A DNA stretch of 64,000 nt from Candidatus Aenigmatarchaeota archaeon (lineage in GTDB: Archaea; Aenigmatarchaeota; Aenigmatarchaeia; CG10238-14; SCSR01). The DNA lies in the NCBI GenBank assembly GCA_030615205.1, contig JAUWZS010000002.1, positions 286,476 through 350,475 of the forward strand, in the 5' to 3' direction. Under the pieces are notes generated by a model. The model ran no database searches. It was not told where the DNA came from and was given only the letters and a program-made list of their open reading frames with translations. Position 1 is the stretch's first letter; the number at the start of each line of letters is the position of its first letter. The translations under genes and the position numbers were made by a program. Of this stretch, positions 1 through 8,473 are shown one piece after another.

Positions 1-2
1 TA

Positions 3-668
3 GAGCTTTCACCAACACTGATAGAAAGTCTTAATGTTATAACCGTTATGATACATGCTAGAGAAAAGGGTAAATCTGCCAGACGAATTCGAGAGGTTGT
101 TGAAATAGAGAGCGTTGTTCCAAAAACGGGTGAAGTAAAGACGAATGTTATTTTTCAATGGGATCCTATAACCGACACGTTTGAATGGATTAACCCTAGC
201 ATAATAGTAGAACGTTTGGTCAAAGCAAAAGGAGGTACAGTAGAAGAAGCCTACGCTGAAATCGAAAGAAGAAGACAAATACTTGAGTGGATGTATAAAA
301 ACGAAATAACCGACTACAAAGAAGTCACAAAAATAATAAACAGATACTACAAGGAACCTGCAAGTCTGATCAAAGAAATAGGTCTCCCTATCAAGTTGCC
401 TGTAGCTGTAAAGATTCCGAAGTCTGCTAAAGAAGCTATTGCAAAACCCGTTGTTAGATTTGGTCCCCCAGCTAGACCAGTAGCGCCCCCAAAACCAACT
501 ATAAAACCTCCGAAATCCGTCGTAGAACTCCCAAAACCAATCATCGAGGCTGAGGTTAAAGAACGTAAAAAAGAAAAAGAAAAAATATCACGACTCAAGT
601 CAGAGGAAATGATGTCAATTTTGAAATTATTCGACTTTAAGTTCATAAAGAAAAAACAAAAGGTATAA
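3..668 (+). CDS. Type IV pilus/archaellum assembly ATPase (GspE/FlaI/VirB11-like), C-terminal part, truncated by window start
   Basis: Open frame extends upstream of the listed ATG (ELSPTLIESLNVITVMIHAREKGKSARRIREVVEIE), typical of archaeal secretion ATPase C-termini; followed by two TadC-like genes. Confidence 0.8.
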   Translation, partial: ELSPTLIESLNVITVMIHAREKGKSARRIREVVEIESVVPKTGEVKTNVIFQWDPITDTFEWINPSIIVERLVKAKGGTVEEAYAEIERRRQILEWMYKNEITDYKEVTKIINRYYKEPASLIKEIGLPIKLPVAVKIPKSAKEAIAKPVVRFGPPARPVAPPKPTIKPPKSVVELPKPIIEAEVKERKKEKEKISRLKSEEMMSILKLFDFKFIKKKQKV

Positions 669-701
669 AACATTTTCTTACATAGAGACTAATAATATTT
701 A

Positions 702-1574
702 ATGGTAAATATCAAATCCTTGGCTGTATCAATGTTTGGTCGGGTTGTGGACAAATATGGAGATCTTTTTTCGATAGTGAGGACTAGCTTACCAAAGGCT
801 GAAATAAGGATGACTTTCCGCACCTATGTTAGTATAGTATTTTTAATAGCAACTATTACATACATCGCTAGTCTCTTTGTATTAATTTTTGCTTTAACAA
901 TTGTGGAAATTTCACTCATGATGAAAATCGTTTATCTGTTATTTGTTCCTTTTATGAATTCAATCGCATGCATAGCCATATTTATTTTTTATCCTTATAA
1001 CAAGGCGAGTAGCAGAAGAAAGAATATAGAAAGCAACTTACCATTCGTTCTTACTCATATGGGTGCGATAGCTGAGTCTGGAGTTCCACCCTATGTCATA
1101 TTCCGGCTCATTGCTGAGTTTGAAGAATATGGCGAAGTGTCAAAAGAAATGAAAAAAGTTGTGAGAAACATAGAGACCTTTGGCCTAAACCCGCTTAAAG
1201 CCGCTAAAGAAGTTGCAGAACGTACACCATCAGACAAGTTGAAGCAGATCCTTCTCGGTTTTGTGACAACTACCGAGTCTGGTGGCGATGTGAAACTTTA
1301 TTTGAAAAATGCAGGGCAGCAAGCACTTTTTGATTGGCGGATAAAGCGTGAAAAATACTTACAGCAACTATCTGCATACGCTGAGTTCTATACGGGTATT
1401 CTTATCGCAGCTCCATTATTTATCATAGCCTTGTTTGCAGTGATGGCGATGATACAGCCAACCGTAGCTGGATACGACATTTTATTTTTGACTAAAGTAA
1501 GCATCTATGTAATAATCCCGGCATTAAACGGTGGATTTTTATTGTTCCTGCGTGGGACAGAAGTGGAGATGTAA
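702..1574 (+). CDS. TadC/FlaJ/GspF-like pilus assembly membrane protein
   Basis: Multi-TM protein with T2SS-F-like segment (NLPFVLTHMGAIAESGVPPYVIFRLIAEFEEYGEVSKEM), directly downstream of ATPase. Confidence 0.8.
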   Translation: MVNIKSLAVSMFGRVVDKYGDLFSIVRTSLPKAEIRMTFRTYVSIVFLIATITYIASLFVLIFALTIVEISLMMKIVYLLFVPFMNSIACIAIFIFYPYNKASSRRKNIESNLPFVLTHMGAIAESGVPPYVIFRLIAEFEEYGEVSKEMKKVVRNIETFGLNPLKAAKEVAERTPSDKLKQILLGFVTTTESGGDVKLYLKNAGQQALFDWRIKREKYLQQLSAYAEFYTGILIAAPLFIIALFAVMAMIQPTVAGYDILFLTKVSIYVIIPALNGGFLLFLRGTEVEM

Positions 1575-1602
1575 CAGAATGGGAATATAGCAGAGTGAGG
1601 AT

Positions 1603-2475
1603 GTGCACATGATCAATATTGAATTTAAACTATGGAAGTTCAAATTCCGAATAAGAACTAAAATGCTGATGTTGCTCATACTAAACTCTATTCTTGTCAG
1701 CTCAATAATGATCATAAACTTCCTGATATTAAGGGAATCGGCTTCCCTCTTTTCTTCGATCAGCTTTATCGCTATGTTTATTTTCGCCTTTCCGATAATA
1801 CTGATTAAATATACTGAATACAATAAAAAGAAACAGCTAGAAGAGATGTTTCCCATATTTTTGCGTGATTTTGTCCAAGCTATCCGTGGAGGGATGAGTG
1901 TTCCGCATGCCCTAAAAGCCATCAGCCGGAATGACTATAAAGCACTCAATCCATATGTGAAAAAGATGTCCGCGCAATTGGATTGGGGAATACCTGTTGG
2001 AACAGTTTTAATGAAGTTTGCTGAAGGATCGAAATCAAAACTTATAACTAGGATAATTTCCTCGGTTCGTGAGAGTCACCGATTCGGAGGTAACCTTGCA
2101 GACACGCTTGAGGCTCTGAGCAATACAGCAGTGGAAATAGAGCAACTAAGGGCAGAGCGAAGACTCTATCTACACTCACAGATGATAACAGGGTACATCG
2201 TCTTCTTTGTATTTCTAGCAGTGATGATTGGCCTTGAAAAATTCCTAGTACCAAGCCTCTCCGAGGCCTCAACTGGGCTAACAGGACCTACATCAACACC
2301 CCCACAAAATCTTGCCGCAGAATATAATATCATCTTCCGAAACCTTATCCTCATACAGGGGTTCTTCGCCGGTCTTTCTACTGGAAAAATGGCTGAAGGA
2401 GCTGTCATAGCTGGTTTAAAACACAGTCTCTTCATGATGGCCGTAGGATTTATAGTATTTACTATAGTTGGATAA
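1603..2475 (+). CDS. Second TadC/FlaJ/GspF-like pilus assembly membrane protein
   Basis: MFPIFLRDFVQAIRGGMSVPHALKAISRNDYKAL...LADTLEALSNTAVEIEQLRAERR, T2SS-F signature; GTG or ATG (1609) start. Confidence 0.8.
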   Translation: MHMINIEFKLWKFKFRIRTKMLMLLILNSILVSSIMIINFLILRESASLFSSISFIAMFIFAFPIILIKYTEYNKKKQLEEMFPIFLRDFVQAIRGGMSVPHALKAISRNDYKALNPYVKKMSAQLDWGIPVGTVLMKFAEGSKSKLITRIISSVRESHRFGGNLADTLEALSNTAVEIEQLRAERRLYLHSQMITGYIVFFVFLAVMIGLEKFLVPSLSEASTGLTGPTSTPPQNLAAEYNIIFRNLILIQGFFAGLSTGKMAEGAVIAGLKHSLFMMAVGFIVFTIVG

Positions 2476-2580
2476 ACTTCTCAATAAATATCAGGTTTTT
2501 ATAAATAGAATCTGATTATCATTTGATTATCAATAGAACGTGATTAAGACCAACAATAATCTATAACATCAACAAGTACA

Positions 2581-3066
2581 CTAACAAGCTGTGACATAGT
2601 CACTTGTCGCGTCATCGTAGACGTTCGAACAGTTCGTATAAACATGTATCGTGTCATAGTTGTCACCACCTATAGTCACATTGAATGAGGCGAGCTCCCC
2701 TGGTGTTAGAGCCATTACCCTCGTCGGGCACACACTACCATTTTGACACAAATATCTTTGTTGTGATGTAGCATTACTAAAAATTATTTGAACTGTTATG
2801 TTACCTAAATCTACTAAATTTGTGTTCTTAATTCTCCCAGAAAGATAATTACTGCAATATTGTAAATTGGAAACAGATATTCCACCGTATGTGCAGTAGA
2901 TCTCGGTCTCAGTATAGTCACTAACCTCGCTGGTAGTGCTCATGATAAAACTCCTAATCCATGGGCTCATAATTGCCCCAACAGCTACTGCGAACGATAT
3001 CAATAAAACTGTTGCAATCATCGGCGATATACCTTTTTTTGAAACTACGATAAATCTCGGCATCAT
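2581..3066 (-). CDS. Type IV pilin-like secreted protein
   Basis: N-terminal KKGISPMIATVLLISFAVAVGAI class III signal/hydrophobic helix; Cys-rich C-terminal half. Confidence 0.75.
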   Translation of the reverse strand: MMPRFIVVSKKGISPMIATVLLISFAVAVGAIMSPWIRSFIMSTTSEVSDYTETEIYCTYGGISVSNLQYCSNYLSGRIKNTNLVDLGNITVQIIFSNATSQQRYLCQNGSVCPTRVMALTPGELASFNVTIGGDNYDTIHVYTNCSNVYDDATSDYVTAC

Positions 3067-3089
3067 GTACCCACCGATTTTTAAATAAA

Positions 3090-3578
3090 CTAGGCCTTCG
3101 TACAGACCTTTTCTTTACTCACTTCAGGACAGTGTGTTGCAATCATTATCTTACTAAAGTCCTCTGCTACGTTTTGTATCTGGTAAGATTTGAGCACGCC
3201 ACCAGCAGGGAGCGTGCCATCTAAAATGATTGGAGCAGATACTGATGTATTTGGGAAAATAAAGAACGCCTTCAAACTTTTCAGTTCTATATTTTTATAA
3301 TTTTCGAGTATCAAACTCACTACTTCTGTTGAGTTGGAATATGTACAAGAATAAATTGAAAAAGCAGCAAACCGGCATTCGGCCTCTGTCTCATTAATTT
3401 CAGGCAAAGATGTTTTAACAAAACCAGTCGCCCAATAGGTAAGGAGTGCAGCTATAGTCATTGTCACCGCAATCAGCAAAACTGCGGCAACAAGTGGAGA
3501 TATACCCAGAGATGGTTTTGAAGTTTTTTTACCTCTGTAATTTTGAATATAATCTAAGGCTTCCATAGGCTCACTCAT
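3090..3578 (-). CDS. Type IV pilin-like secreted protein
   Basis: LGISPLVAAVLLIAVTMTIAALLTYWATGF pilin-type N-terminus. Confidence 0.75.
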   Translation of the reverse strand: MSEPMEALDYIQNYRGKKTSKPSLGISPLVAAVLLIAVTMTIAALLTYWATGFVKTSLPEINETEAECRFAAFSIYSCTYSNSTEVVSLILENYKNIELKSLKAFFIFPNTSVSAPIILDGTLPAGGVLKSYQIQNVAEDFSKIMIATHCPEVSKEKVCTKA

Positions 3579-3736
3579 TTACTCAGTGGTGTTTATCTCA
3601 TCTGTGCTTATATCAGCAGTGTTTAGTATACACTTCTAAATTAAATTTTCATTTTTCAGTAAATAAACATTATCAAACGTACTACCAAACAACCGACGAA
3701 CCACCATAAAAGAAAAGTCTAAAAATCACAACTTCT

Positions 3737-3765
3737 ATTACAACTTCTTGCAGTTGTAATTTTTT
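3737..3765. promoter_or_regulatory. Inverted repeat ATTACAACT-TCTTGC-AGTTGTAAT followed by T-run; operator or terminator-like hairpin
   Basis: Perfect 9-bp stem, 6-nt loop, T-run, 29 bp upstream of ORF 3794; overlapping direct repeat ACAACTTCT at 3728 and 3740. Confidence 0.5.
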
Positions 3766-3793
3766 ATGAGTTCATCCAGAGTACTAAGATATA

Positions 3794-4246
3794 ATGAATA
3801 AAAACGCCATAAAAGCCAGAGTCGATACAAGATTGAAAGCAAGAAAATATGGTGTTGCTAGTCAAAAGTACATATCTTTTTTGCGGTCTGAAAAGCTATT
3901 GCGTACAAATGGTGTTGTTCTGAACGAGAAGAACAAAAACTGTCTTTTCATGCACAGCAGCAAAGAAAGTGTAAAACATTGGGTGATAAAGTCGATTCTT
4001 TTTAAACTCCTGCGCGAACGTGGCCGGACAGTTGGAACCGAAATAGAAGTACGAGGCGGTATTGTTGATGTTTTAGACGTGGATAATTTTATAGGTTATG
4101 AGGTTGAATCGAGAATCAACAATAAATCGGTCCAGCAAAAGCTCAAGCGTCTTTGGCGATTGCATGATATAATCTTTATTGATCTGAAGAAAGTTCCAGA
4201 TTCCATCAAAGCTGCTGAAGAATATCTCAGAAATATTGTTGTCTAA
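3794..4246 (+). CDS. Hypothetical protein, possible PD-(D/E)XK-like nuclease fold
   Basis: TEIEVRGGIVDVLDVDNFIGYEVES resembles E...GxxDVxx...(E)xE core of that superfamily. Confidence 0.45.
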   Translation: MNKNAIKARVDTRLKARKYGVASQKYISFLRSEKLLRTNGVVLNEKNKNCLFMHSSKESVKHWVIKSILFKLLRERGRTVGTEIEVRGGIVDVLDVDNFIGYEVESRINNKSVQQKLKRLWRLHDIIFIDLKKVPDSIKAAEEYLRNIVV

Positions 4247-4305
4247 GAGAGCTTTGTTAAAAAAATCTTATTATAAAATCTTATTATATATTAGTTGAAT
4301 TTGAT

Positions 4306-5415
4306 TTGTTTGTGGTTAAAATGTGGAATCTGGCGAAATTCGACAGCATAGAGAGCTTAAAAGTTCCTATGGTCAAACGAATACTGCCGCGTTACGTAAA
4401 GATTATTACTAAAGATTTGCCGGCAAAATTCCAAATATCAAAGCGAATTGTTTTCGATTTCGAGAGCAACATGACCACCAAAAAAATGTGGGAGGAGCAC
4501 GACCGACTGTTGGAAAAGCTTCATCAGACACAGCTTATGATAGACAAAGACAAGCTGAGTTTGGATGAACTCGAAGTCCCAAGGTTCTCTCTTCTTGACT
4601 TGAAAATAATGCTGGGCAAGGAAATTTTAAAGTCTTGTGAACTTTGCGAGCGGCGGTGCAGAGTGAACCGGATTTCCGGAGAAATGGGGGAATGTAAAGT
4701 CACACAAACTAAAAATTCTTTGATATCGTCTGAAGGTATACATTTGGGCGAGGAAGCACACATAATTCCAAGCCATACGATTTTTTTCATGGGATGTAAT
4801 TTTCACTGCCAATTCTGCCAAAACTTCACAATATCCCAGTGGTATGAGAGCGGCACAAACGTCCATCCGAAAATACTAGCAGAAGTGATAAAAGGGCGGA
4901 AGCGTGAAGGTGCAAGGAATGTAAATTGGGTCGGCGGAGAACCAACACCGAATTTGTTACCGATCTTAAAAACAATAAAACTTATTGAAGTAAACACTCC
5001 GCAGATATGGAACAGCAATTTCTATATGAGCCCAAAAACTATGAAGCTACTCGACGGTGTTGTTGATATGTATCTCTCTGATTTCAAATACGGCAACAAT
5101 GAATGCGCAAAGCATTTATCAAAAATCGATAACTATTTCGAAATTTGCACAAGGAACCACACACTCGCAACTGAACAGGCAGAAATAACAATAAGACATT
5201 TAATGCTTCCAAATCACATCGAATGCTGCACAAAACCAGTGTTGAAATGGATCGCAAAAAACATGAGAACAAAAGCAATAGTAAACATAATGGACCAATA
5301 CAGACCTGCATACAAGGCAAAAGAACATATGGATATAAGCCGGGCTGTTAGCGAAGCTGAGATAGAAGAAGCAATTAATTATGCAAAGAAACTAAAATTA
5401 AATTACGTGAGTTGA
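4306..5415 (+). CDS. Radical SAM protein, PflX/pyruvate-formate-lyase-activase-like
   Basis: FFMGCNFHCQFCQNFTIS (CxxxCxxC) and N-terminal CELCERRCRVNR...GEMGEC Fe-S motif. Confidence 0.85.
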   Translation: MFVVKMWNLAKFDSIESLKVPMVKRILPRYVKIITKDLPAKFQISKRIVFDFESNMTTKKMWEEHDRLLEKLHQTQLMIDKDKLSLDELEVPRFSLLDLKIMLGKEILKSCELCERRCRVNRISGEMGECKVTQTKNSLISSEGIHLGEEAHIIPSHTIFFMGCNFHCQFCQNFTISQWYESGTNVHPKILAEVIKGRKREGARNVNWVGGEPTPNLLPILKTIKLIEVNTPQIWNSNFYMSPKTMKLLDGVVDMYLSDFKYGNNECAKHLSKIDNYFEICTRNHTLATEQAEITIRHLMLPNHIECCTKPVLKWIAKNMRTKAIVNIMDQYRPAYKAKEHMDISRAVSEAEIEEAINYAKKLKLNYVS

Positions 5416-5424
5416 AATGATGGG

Positions 5425-6036
5425 ATGATTCTATTGGCGTATGCATATAAATATAAAAGAAAAAAGGCGGAATCTGGGAGATCCAAATTCAGAAGAAAAA
5501 GAAAAACTTTAGAGAAAAATAAATTGTTTTTAATTGGAGTTTTAATTCTTGCTATAATTTTGGCAAGTGGCTATTTCTTATTGGTTATCTCCCAAGACCA
5601 AATCGTAATAGATCCAGCCACAATAATAACCGGGCTTTCCACAATTGGTTATAAGCAAGTAGCAGTTAACGCTGCTGTAGTAGAGAACTATGGTATCGTG
5701 TCTCTGAGTAGTGAATGCTATCAAGTGATTGCATATGTTGAAAAACACCAGGCTGAGAGTATAATCATGGGTCTCGAAGGAACAGTCCCGCCTAGACCGG
5801 GCTCGCACGACATCATCGCAGACGCTTTTGAGAATTTGGGTATTGAATTGCTTATGGTTAAGGTGACAGAGCTGCGCAACAACACCTTTTACGGAAAAAT
5901 TATCTTAAAAAATGGCAACAGAATTGCAAACTTGGATGCCAGACCTAGCGATGCGACTGCAATCGCCGTCCGCATGAACGTTCCGATATATGTAAAAGAA
6001 GATTTACTAAAAACATATGGAGATTATATTTGCTGA
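5425..6036 (+). CDS. Membrane-anchored bifunctional nuclease (DUF151) family protein
   Basis: MGLEGTVPPRPGSHDIIADAFENLGIELLMVKVTEL...NLDARPSDATAIAVRMNVPIYV; N-terminal TM helix. Confidence 0.8.
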   Translation: MILLAYAYKYKRKKAESGRSKFRRKRKTLEKNKLFLIGVLILAIILASGYFLLVISQDQIVIDPATIITGLSTIGYKQVAVNAAVVENYGIVSLSSECYQVIAYVEKHQAESIIMGLEGTVPPRPGSHDIIADAFENLGIELLMVKVTELRNNTFYGKIILKNGNRIANLDARPSDATAIAVRMNVPIYVKEDLLKTYGDYIC

Positions 6037-6062
6037 TTGATTTGTTTCTGCTGATTATTTTT

Positions 6063-6341
6063 TTATTTCTTCAAAGCCTTTTTTAGTTCCACTGCAAATT
6101 CTTCTGTCTGTTTTATAATTCTGTCAGCTGCTTTGTTCAATGCTGTTTGGGGTTTTCCGCGAGATGTTTTAACAAATACTTTCGGCTCGGCAAGATATGG
6201 GTGCTCCTTTATTTGCGCTGCTTCTCTCACATTCCTATCTTCCCAAAGTTCACCCCGCAGAACGTTCGTAATTGTAACCGTCTCGCCTGGCACTTCCAAA
6301 ACAAGTGTCTTATCGTCCTGTTTTACAACTTTCAACTCCAT
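6063..6341 (-). CDS. rpoL: DNA-directed RNA polymerase subunit L (Rpb11-like)
   Basis: GETVTITNVLRGELWEDRNVREAAQIKEHPYLAEPKVFVKT. Confidence 0.85.
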   Translation of the reverse strand: MELKVVKQDDKTLVLEVPGETVTITNVLRGELWEDRNVREAAQIKEHPYLAEPKVFVKTSRGKPQTALNKAADRIIKQTEEFAVELKKALKK

Positions 6342-6363
6342 TCAATTCCCACTCTTTTTCCTT

Positions 6364-6996
6364 TCAACCGACCTTTTCAATTACAAATAAGTCTATGTTA
6401 TAAGTAACTTTTGGTTTTTTGTGGAATTTAAACATATGTGGTATGTCGAATTTAAATTCTTTAATGTTCAGCACGTAGCCACCGTTTTGCTCAATGAAAT
6501 TTTTTATGAACCGCCTTGTCTTTTTGAACTGTTTTGTTTCTCCATAACCGCCTCGATGCAGACTGTAAATTTTCTTTCCGCACTCGAGGGCTTTTTTCAA
6601 AAATATTCTGTCTGTGTGCTTTTCTCCGCGCATCCCAAAAGGTGGATTTTGCACTATTGTGTTGCATTCGCCACTAAAGTTTTCTATATCCTCGCAAATG
6701 AATTCAACAGTCGCATCAACGCTCTCAGCATTTTCTTTCGCAAGTTCTGTCACATTTTTGTCCACATCAATACCAACAACTTTTTCCGCACCAAGAAGCG
6801 CAGCACCAATCGCAAGCCTGCCACTTCCACAACCAAAATCGAAGACTGTTTTGTTTTTAATGTCACCACCGAGATTCGCCAAATTTAAAATTTTCGCTGC
6901 CAAATTAGACGGTATAGTATACTGCTCTAGACTTTCCTTCGGCCTTTCCGGACTTTTCAGCTTCGAGAGAATTATTTCCAATTGTTTTTTATGCAT
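6364..6996 (-). CDS. METTL5-like RNA N6-adenine methyltransferase
   Basis: MHKKQLEIILSKL...LEQYTIPSNLAAKIL; DFGCGSGRLAIGAALLGA; NPPFGMR. Confidence 0.85.
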   Translation of the reverse strand: MHKKQLEIILSKLKSPERPKESLEQYTIPSNLAAKILNLANLGGDIKNKTVFDFGCGSGRLAIGAALLGAEKVVGIDVDKNVTELAKENAESVDATVEFICEDIENFSGECNTIVQNPPFGMRGEKHTDRIFLKKALECGKKIYSLHRGGYGETKQFKKTRRFIKNFIEQNGGYVLNIKEFKFDIPHMFKFHKKPKVTYNIDLFVIEKVG

Positions 6997-7008
6997 CTAA
7001 ATAACCAA

Positions 7009-7956
7009 TCACAAACCAATCTGCTTTAAATTCAATAACGGTATTTTATAACGCTCCAAGTCATCTATTCCTATGCGAGGGCACGCAAGGTTAACAATAG
7101 CATCTATCTTCAAACCCATAAGCTTCTCTGGCGTAATCTCGTCCATCGCAAATATGTATACTTCCTTGCCTTTGGTTTCCAGTTTCTTCTTAACCTCGAA
7201 CGGCAGCTTTACCTGACCGCGTTTCCAGCTGACCAAAATTGCAACTGTCCGCGCATCCTCGAACTGCGACTTGTTCCAAGCAATGATTTTTTGTATCTTT
7301 TTCTTCAATCCCTTCAAATCGTATATCTCGCCGCTTTCCAAATCCAAGCACAGCATAGGTTTATCTGTTTCTAACACAAGCCCAAGTCCGTAGAATTTTC
7401 CAGCACTTATACATAAAAAGCAATCAACGTCCGGCTCGATTTTTGTCGCAGCTTCCAACTGGCATCCGAGAATCTGCGCAGCGTGTTGCAACGCTGTATG
7501 TGTTAGAACTTTCTTTCCTTTACTCTCCAAAAATTGCTTGACTTTTTCGATAGTGTCGACAAACTGTATGCTTGTTGCGAGGCCTATGCACTCGTACGGT
7601 TCAAGCTTTGAGAATTCTTTTTCTAGAATCGGCGTAGGGTCAGATGGTATAAAATACTCCCAAAAAACAACTGGCAGATCGCTCTCTGCACCGTAATCCT
7701 CGTGGCCGATGTGCAGAATCGTATCACAACCTAGCCTAGTAGCCTCAAAATCACGGATATCGCACGCGCCGAAGCATGGTTCTGTGCAGACTACGACTTC
7801 GTAACCGGTAGCCTCTATGTCTTTCGCAATCTTCTGTATCCGCAGCTTAATGCCTTCTGGGTATTGCACAAATACACGCTTTGCTTTGTAACTTTTTAGT
7901 TTCTCTAACGCACGTTTGAAATCTTCTCTCATAAAAGCCACGCTCATGCAAAACAA
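7009..7956 (-). CDS. dph2: Diphthamide biosynthesis enzyme Dph2
   Basis: FVQYPEGIKLRIQKIAKDIE...EPCFGACDIRD...ISAGKFYGLG...LVSWKRGQ. Confidence 0.85.
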   Translation of the reverse strand: MFCMSVAFMREDFKRALEKLKSYKAKRVFVQYPEGIKLRIQKIAKDIEATGYEVVVCTEPCFGACDIRDFEATRLGCDTILHIGHEDYGAESDLPVVFWEYFIPSDPTPILEKEFSKLEPYECIGLATSIQFVDTIEKVKQFLESKGKKVLTHTALQHAAQILGCQLEAATKIEPDVDCFLCISAGKFYGLGLVLETDKPMLCLDLESGEIYDLKGLKKKIQKIIAWNKSQFEDARTVAILVSWKRGQVKLPFEVKKKLETKGKEVYIFAMDEITPEKLMGLKIDAIVNLACPRIGIDDLERYKIPLLNLKQIGL

Positions 7957-8017
7957 ATAGAATTAGTTATATTAAAGTTTAATTAAAGTTGAGAAGTCTA
8001 AAAAAGAACTGACTTCC

Positions 8018-8365
8018 TTAAAACTTCATTAAACTTTCTACAAGTTTCTTTGTTGCTTGCTCGGATGGAACATCTGTCGGTCTGACGATCTCCCGTACTA
8101 GTCTCTCTACAGCTTTACGCTTTTCTGCATCGCCTACTTCCACTATTGCGCGGAATGGCTCTTCTAGTACTGTTTGAACCTTCTGCATCTTATCGAGCAT
8201 CTTTTTCAGTTCAACCAATGCGCACCAAAGCTGAGAAACTTTCACATCGTCACCTTGGCAGTAAGCGCATTTGTGTCTCTTTGTCATGCTTAAAATTTCT
8301 GCAAGGATTCTCTGATCCTCAGGTTGCAAGCATTCTTTCCAATCTTCGATTTCCTTTTCAAACAT
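8018..8365 (-). CDS. Hypothetical protein
   Basis: ORF 115 aa, charged, no recognised domain. Confidence 0.55.
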   Translation of the reverse strand: MFEKEIEDWKECLQPEDQRILAEILSMTKRHKCAYCQGDDVKVSQLWCALVELKKMLDKMQKVQTVLEEPFRAIVEVGDAEKRKAVERLVREIVRPTDVPSEQATKKLVESLMKF

Positions 8366-8473
8366 TTTTATCCTCTTTTCGTTCTGTTCTATTTTTTGTC
8401 TCTATTTTCCACGTCTTTTCTTATTTACCAATTAAAAGTAATATTTAAATACTATACAGTAGTAACACTACAC

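Noticed and set aside
9-278. Antisense ORF 9..278 (-), and many other ORFs antisense to clear genes (e.g. 15135..15662, 48042..48563)
   Set aside because: They overlie well-supported coding sequences and have no recognisable protein features
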